Below are positions 62,667 to 64,000 of a DNA stretch of 64,000 bases, in pieces. Source of the DNA: Desulfobacterales bacterium (GTDB lineage: Bacteria; Desulfobacterota; Desulfobacteria; Desulfobacterales; Desulfosarcinaceae); NCBI GenBank assembly GCA_016218685.1, contig JACRDD010000002.1, positions 1 to 64,000 on the forward strand, read 5' to 3'. A program made the translations under genes and the position numbers. The number at the start of each line of letters is the position of its first letter. Position 1 is the stretch's first letter. Below the pieces are notes generated by a model. The model did no database searches. It worked only from the letters and a program-made list of their open reading frames with translations, and was not told the DNA's origin.

Positions 62667-62720
62667 GCGCTGGCTCCTTGTATCCGACAGCCGCCACATA
62701 GATTTAAAAATGATGCCATT

Positions 62721-62749
62721 ACTTTAGCGCCACCCTCGCGCCTGATCAA
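62721..62749 (-). promoter_or_regulatory. Candidate promoter of the cNMP-binding gene
   Basis: On the minus strand TTGATC, 17-base spacer, TAAAGT. Four of six bases match in each box. It lies 55 bases upstream of the start at 62666. Confidence 0.35.
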
Positions 62750-62882
62750 CAGTTTATTCCCGCCATCGTCTTGCGCCCTCAGGCTGTGGCGGCGCCCGTT
62801 CGCCGATTGTGGGGGGGTTCGGGCGCTTGCGATTCGGTAAAAATTTATTCTTGACACCATTTTCTAAATGTGGTTTTTGGGA

Positions 62883-62897
62883 GTTACACTTTGTAAC
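62883..62897. promoter_or_regulatory. Palindrome GTTACA-CTT-TGTAAC, operator candidate
   Basis: Two perfect 6-bp half sites separated by three bases, located between the divergent genes. It has the shape of a binding site for a dimeric regulator such as a GntR- or Crp-type protein. Confidence 0.45.
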
Positions 62898-63027
62898 TTT
62901 GTACAGATCGTTTTCGTATTGCTGTTTGGTATCTACCAAATTTCATCCTCATCGCAGAAAGCAATTGAGTAGGCCTTGAAGCATTTTTCAAGGTCGTAAC
63001 CGTTTGTACTTTGGGGGAGGAAGCCCG

Positions 63028-63633
63028 ATGAAAAGTGCACGCGCGGTGGTGATCTCTTACGCCCTGAAGAGCCTTGCGGCAATCATTGCTTTCTGGGTCC
63101 TGGTGCCGCTCTCGGCTTCAGCCGATCTAGAGGCCTTGTCCGACGCGCAAATGGCCCAAATCGATGCGGCGGGGTTTTCTGCGTTCGTTATCAACGGAAA
63201 CACGGTGCGGGCGGATTTCAACATCCAGGCACAGACCTATACGGAAATCGGGTCGCTCAAAATGGGGTATTGGGACAACGGCGGCGGCACCGCCTGGGAC
63301 CAGGACTGGACCAGCGTCCAGATGGGCTCCGCGTCCAACGACATGACCCTGAGCGGTTTCTTCATCCAGGCGACCTTCGACAACCTGGCCGATACGGTCA
63401 ACCGCAAGCTGACCAGTGTGTATTTCGGGTTCAGCCAGGTGTCGGGAAATCTGAGCGCGAACTTCGAAAGCCTCAGTAAAATCGGCGTCAACGGCGAGCC
63501 GGACGACCGGCGCGCCAACCTGGGCCTACAAACCTTTTCCTTCAACAACTCGGAATTGAGCTTTTCCTTCGGGTTGGAGGGAGATCACAGAGGCATCTGG
63601 GTACGTTTCGGAGAAGGCACGACGCGTCCGTAG
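63028..63633 (+). CDS. Exported protein, DUF6160-like surface family
   Basis: A 201-residue protein with a signal peptide (about 1-33, ending SASA-D). The mature N terminus has LEALSDAQMAQIDAAG, which resembles the start of small secreted proteins with a M/IxxItGQAG motif, as in the next gene. The remainder is beta-rich with Gly, Asn and Ser (GYWDNGGGTAWDQDW, DMTLSGFFIQATFDN). Function unknown; likely secreted or on the outer surface. GGGGGAGG precedes the ATG. Confidence 0.72.
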   Translation: MKSARAVVISYALKSLAAIIAFWVLVPLSASADLEALSDAQMAQIDAAGFSAFVINGNTVRADFNIQAQTYTEIGSLKMGYWDNGGGTAWDQDWTSVQMGSASNDMTLSGFFIQATFDNLADTVNRKLTSVYFGFSQVSGNLSANFESLSKIGVNGEPDDRRANLGLQTFSFNNSELSFSFGLEGDHRGIWVRFGEGTTRP

Positions 63634-63827
63634 GCATCCGCATGCCACGCGCGAAAGGAGGTGAGAAAAGCCCCATCACAAAAAGGCAGCCGAGGGCATC
63701 TGCCGACTTACAGATCCAGTTCAACGGAAGTAGATTTTTTATCCATCATGGATCCCATCGGCCGGTCGAAATGGTTCGGCCGCCGAGGGTCTGAGCACGC
63801 AACTACTATCGGAGGAGGATCGAAAAA

Positions 63828-64000
63828 TGAAGAGATTTGCTATCGTATTGGCCATTTGCATGTTGCTGCCCTTGAACGCCTTCGCCCTGCAGCCAATGAG
63901 CGAAGACAGCATGGACCAGATCACCGGTCAGGCGGGCGTGAGCATCGCCGTCGATGATATCAAGTTGTACCAGAACATCGGATACCTGAGCTACACCGAC
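63828..64000 (+). CDS. Exported protein related to the preceding gene, partial
   Basis: The first 57 codons of a gene cut off by the window edge. A signal peptide (MKRFAIVLAICMLLPLNAFA) is followed by LQPMSEDSMDQITGQAGVSI, the mark of the DUF6160-like family. The strong GGAGGAGG ribosome site is 9 bases upstream of the ATG. It lies in tandem with the previous gene, and both probably serve the same secreted-protein system. Confidence 0.82.

Larger units (their letters stand above)
62667..63027. other. Divergent AT-rich intergenic region, 361 bases
   Basis: It holds a minus-strand promoter candidate at 62721-62749 and a palindrome GTTACACTTTGTAAC at 62883-62897. The right part is AT-rich, with TTGACA at 62851 but no good -10. 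GGGGGAGG at 63016 is the ribosome site of the next gene. Confidence 0.5.

Noticed and set aside
1-64000. CRISPR arrays, tRNA and rRNA genes
   Set aside because: No regularly spaced repeats and no recognisable tRNA T-loop or rRNA sequence were seen by eye; a tRNAscan or Rfam run was not possible.

Overview
The window is a GC-rich, gene-dense piece of chromosome from a Gram-negative bacterium. The gene set suggests an anaerobe of the Desulfobacterota (old Deltaproteobacteria, sulfate-reducer type): LpxC, a CoA/fatty-acid ligase, UxaA-type hydrolases, a B12-dependent ribonucleotide reductase with a CysB-like LysR regulator, FdhD, an NtrY/NtrX pair next to lpxC, and several protein families found mostly in that phylum. 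The phylum call is inference from gene content; no rRNA or tRNA gene was seen.

Layout. 1-270: 3' end of an IS3-family insertion sequence. 0.3-10.1 kb: mixed metabolic and envelope genes (shikimate kinase, thioesterase, CNT nucleoside transporter, two alpha/beta hydrolases, GNAT, a large beta-helix lipoprotein, an oxygen-dependent fatty acid desaturase, a membrane retropepsin). 10.1-20.6 kb: gate-domain membrane protein, acyl-CoA synthetase, B12/radical SAM protein, zinc metallopeptidase, RND efflux pair and an SDR. 20.8-28.6 kb: accessory-looking genes (Fic, aldo/keto reductase with an Fn3-like tail, split altronate-dehydratase-type pair, cNMP-binding protein, RarD). 28.6-37.5 kb: HrpB helicase, a Cache histidine kinase with a sigma-54 regulator, PIG-L deacetylase, a DUS enzyme and FdhD.

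37.6-43 kb is a housekeeping run: rplU-rpmA-obgE-nadD-rsfS-gpmI followed by an orphan HsdR-N-like gene. 43.6-55.3 kb holds HU, a ComM-type ATPase, lpxC, DUF4390, NtrY/NtrX, rsmD, a lone branched-chain-type binding protein, a chalcone-isomerase-like protein and coaD. 55.4-61.4 kb holds the LysR regulator, class II RNR, and metK-ahcY, which feed and drain the S-adenosylmethionine cycle and end at a clear terminator. 61.4-64 kb has a divergent receiver protein, a cNMP-binding protein and two secreted proteins; the second runs off the window.

The most interesting signal is not a gene. Two intergenic palindromes of about 145 bp (23711-23858 and 52336-52480) have unrelated, fully complementary stems but identical short unpaired motifs in the same order and at the same spacing (CAAGGC, ACCGCAGG, TCGAGGA, CAACGCC). 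That is a covariation pattern, which points to a dispersed structured RNA or DNA-hairpin element. A possible degenerate relative lies near 15284-15325. A second non-coding region of note is the roughly 390-base hairpin-rich stretch between a likely promoter and lpxC.
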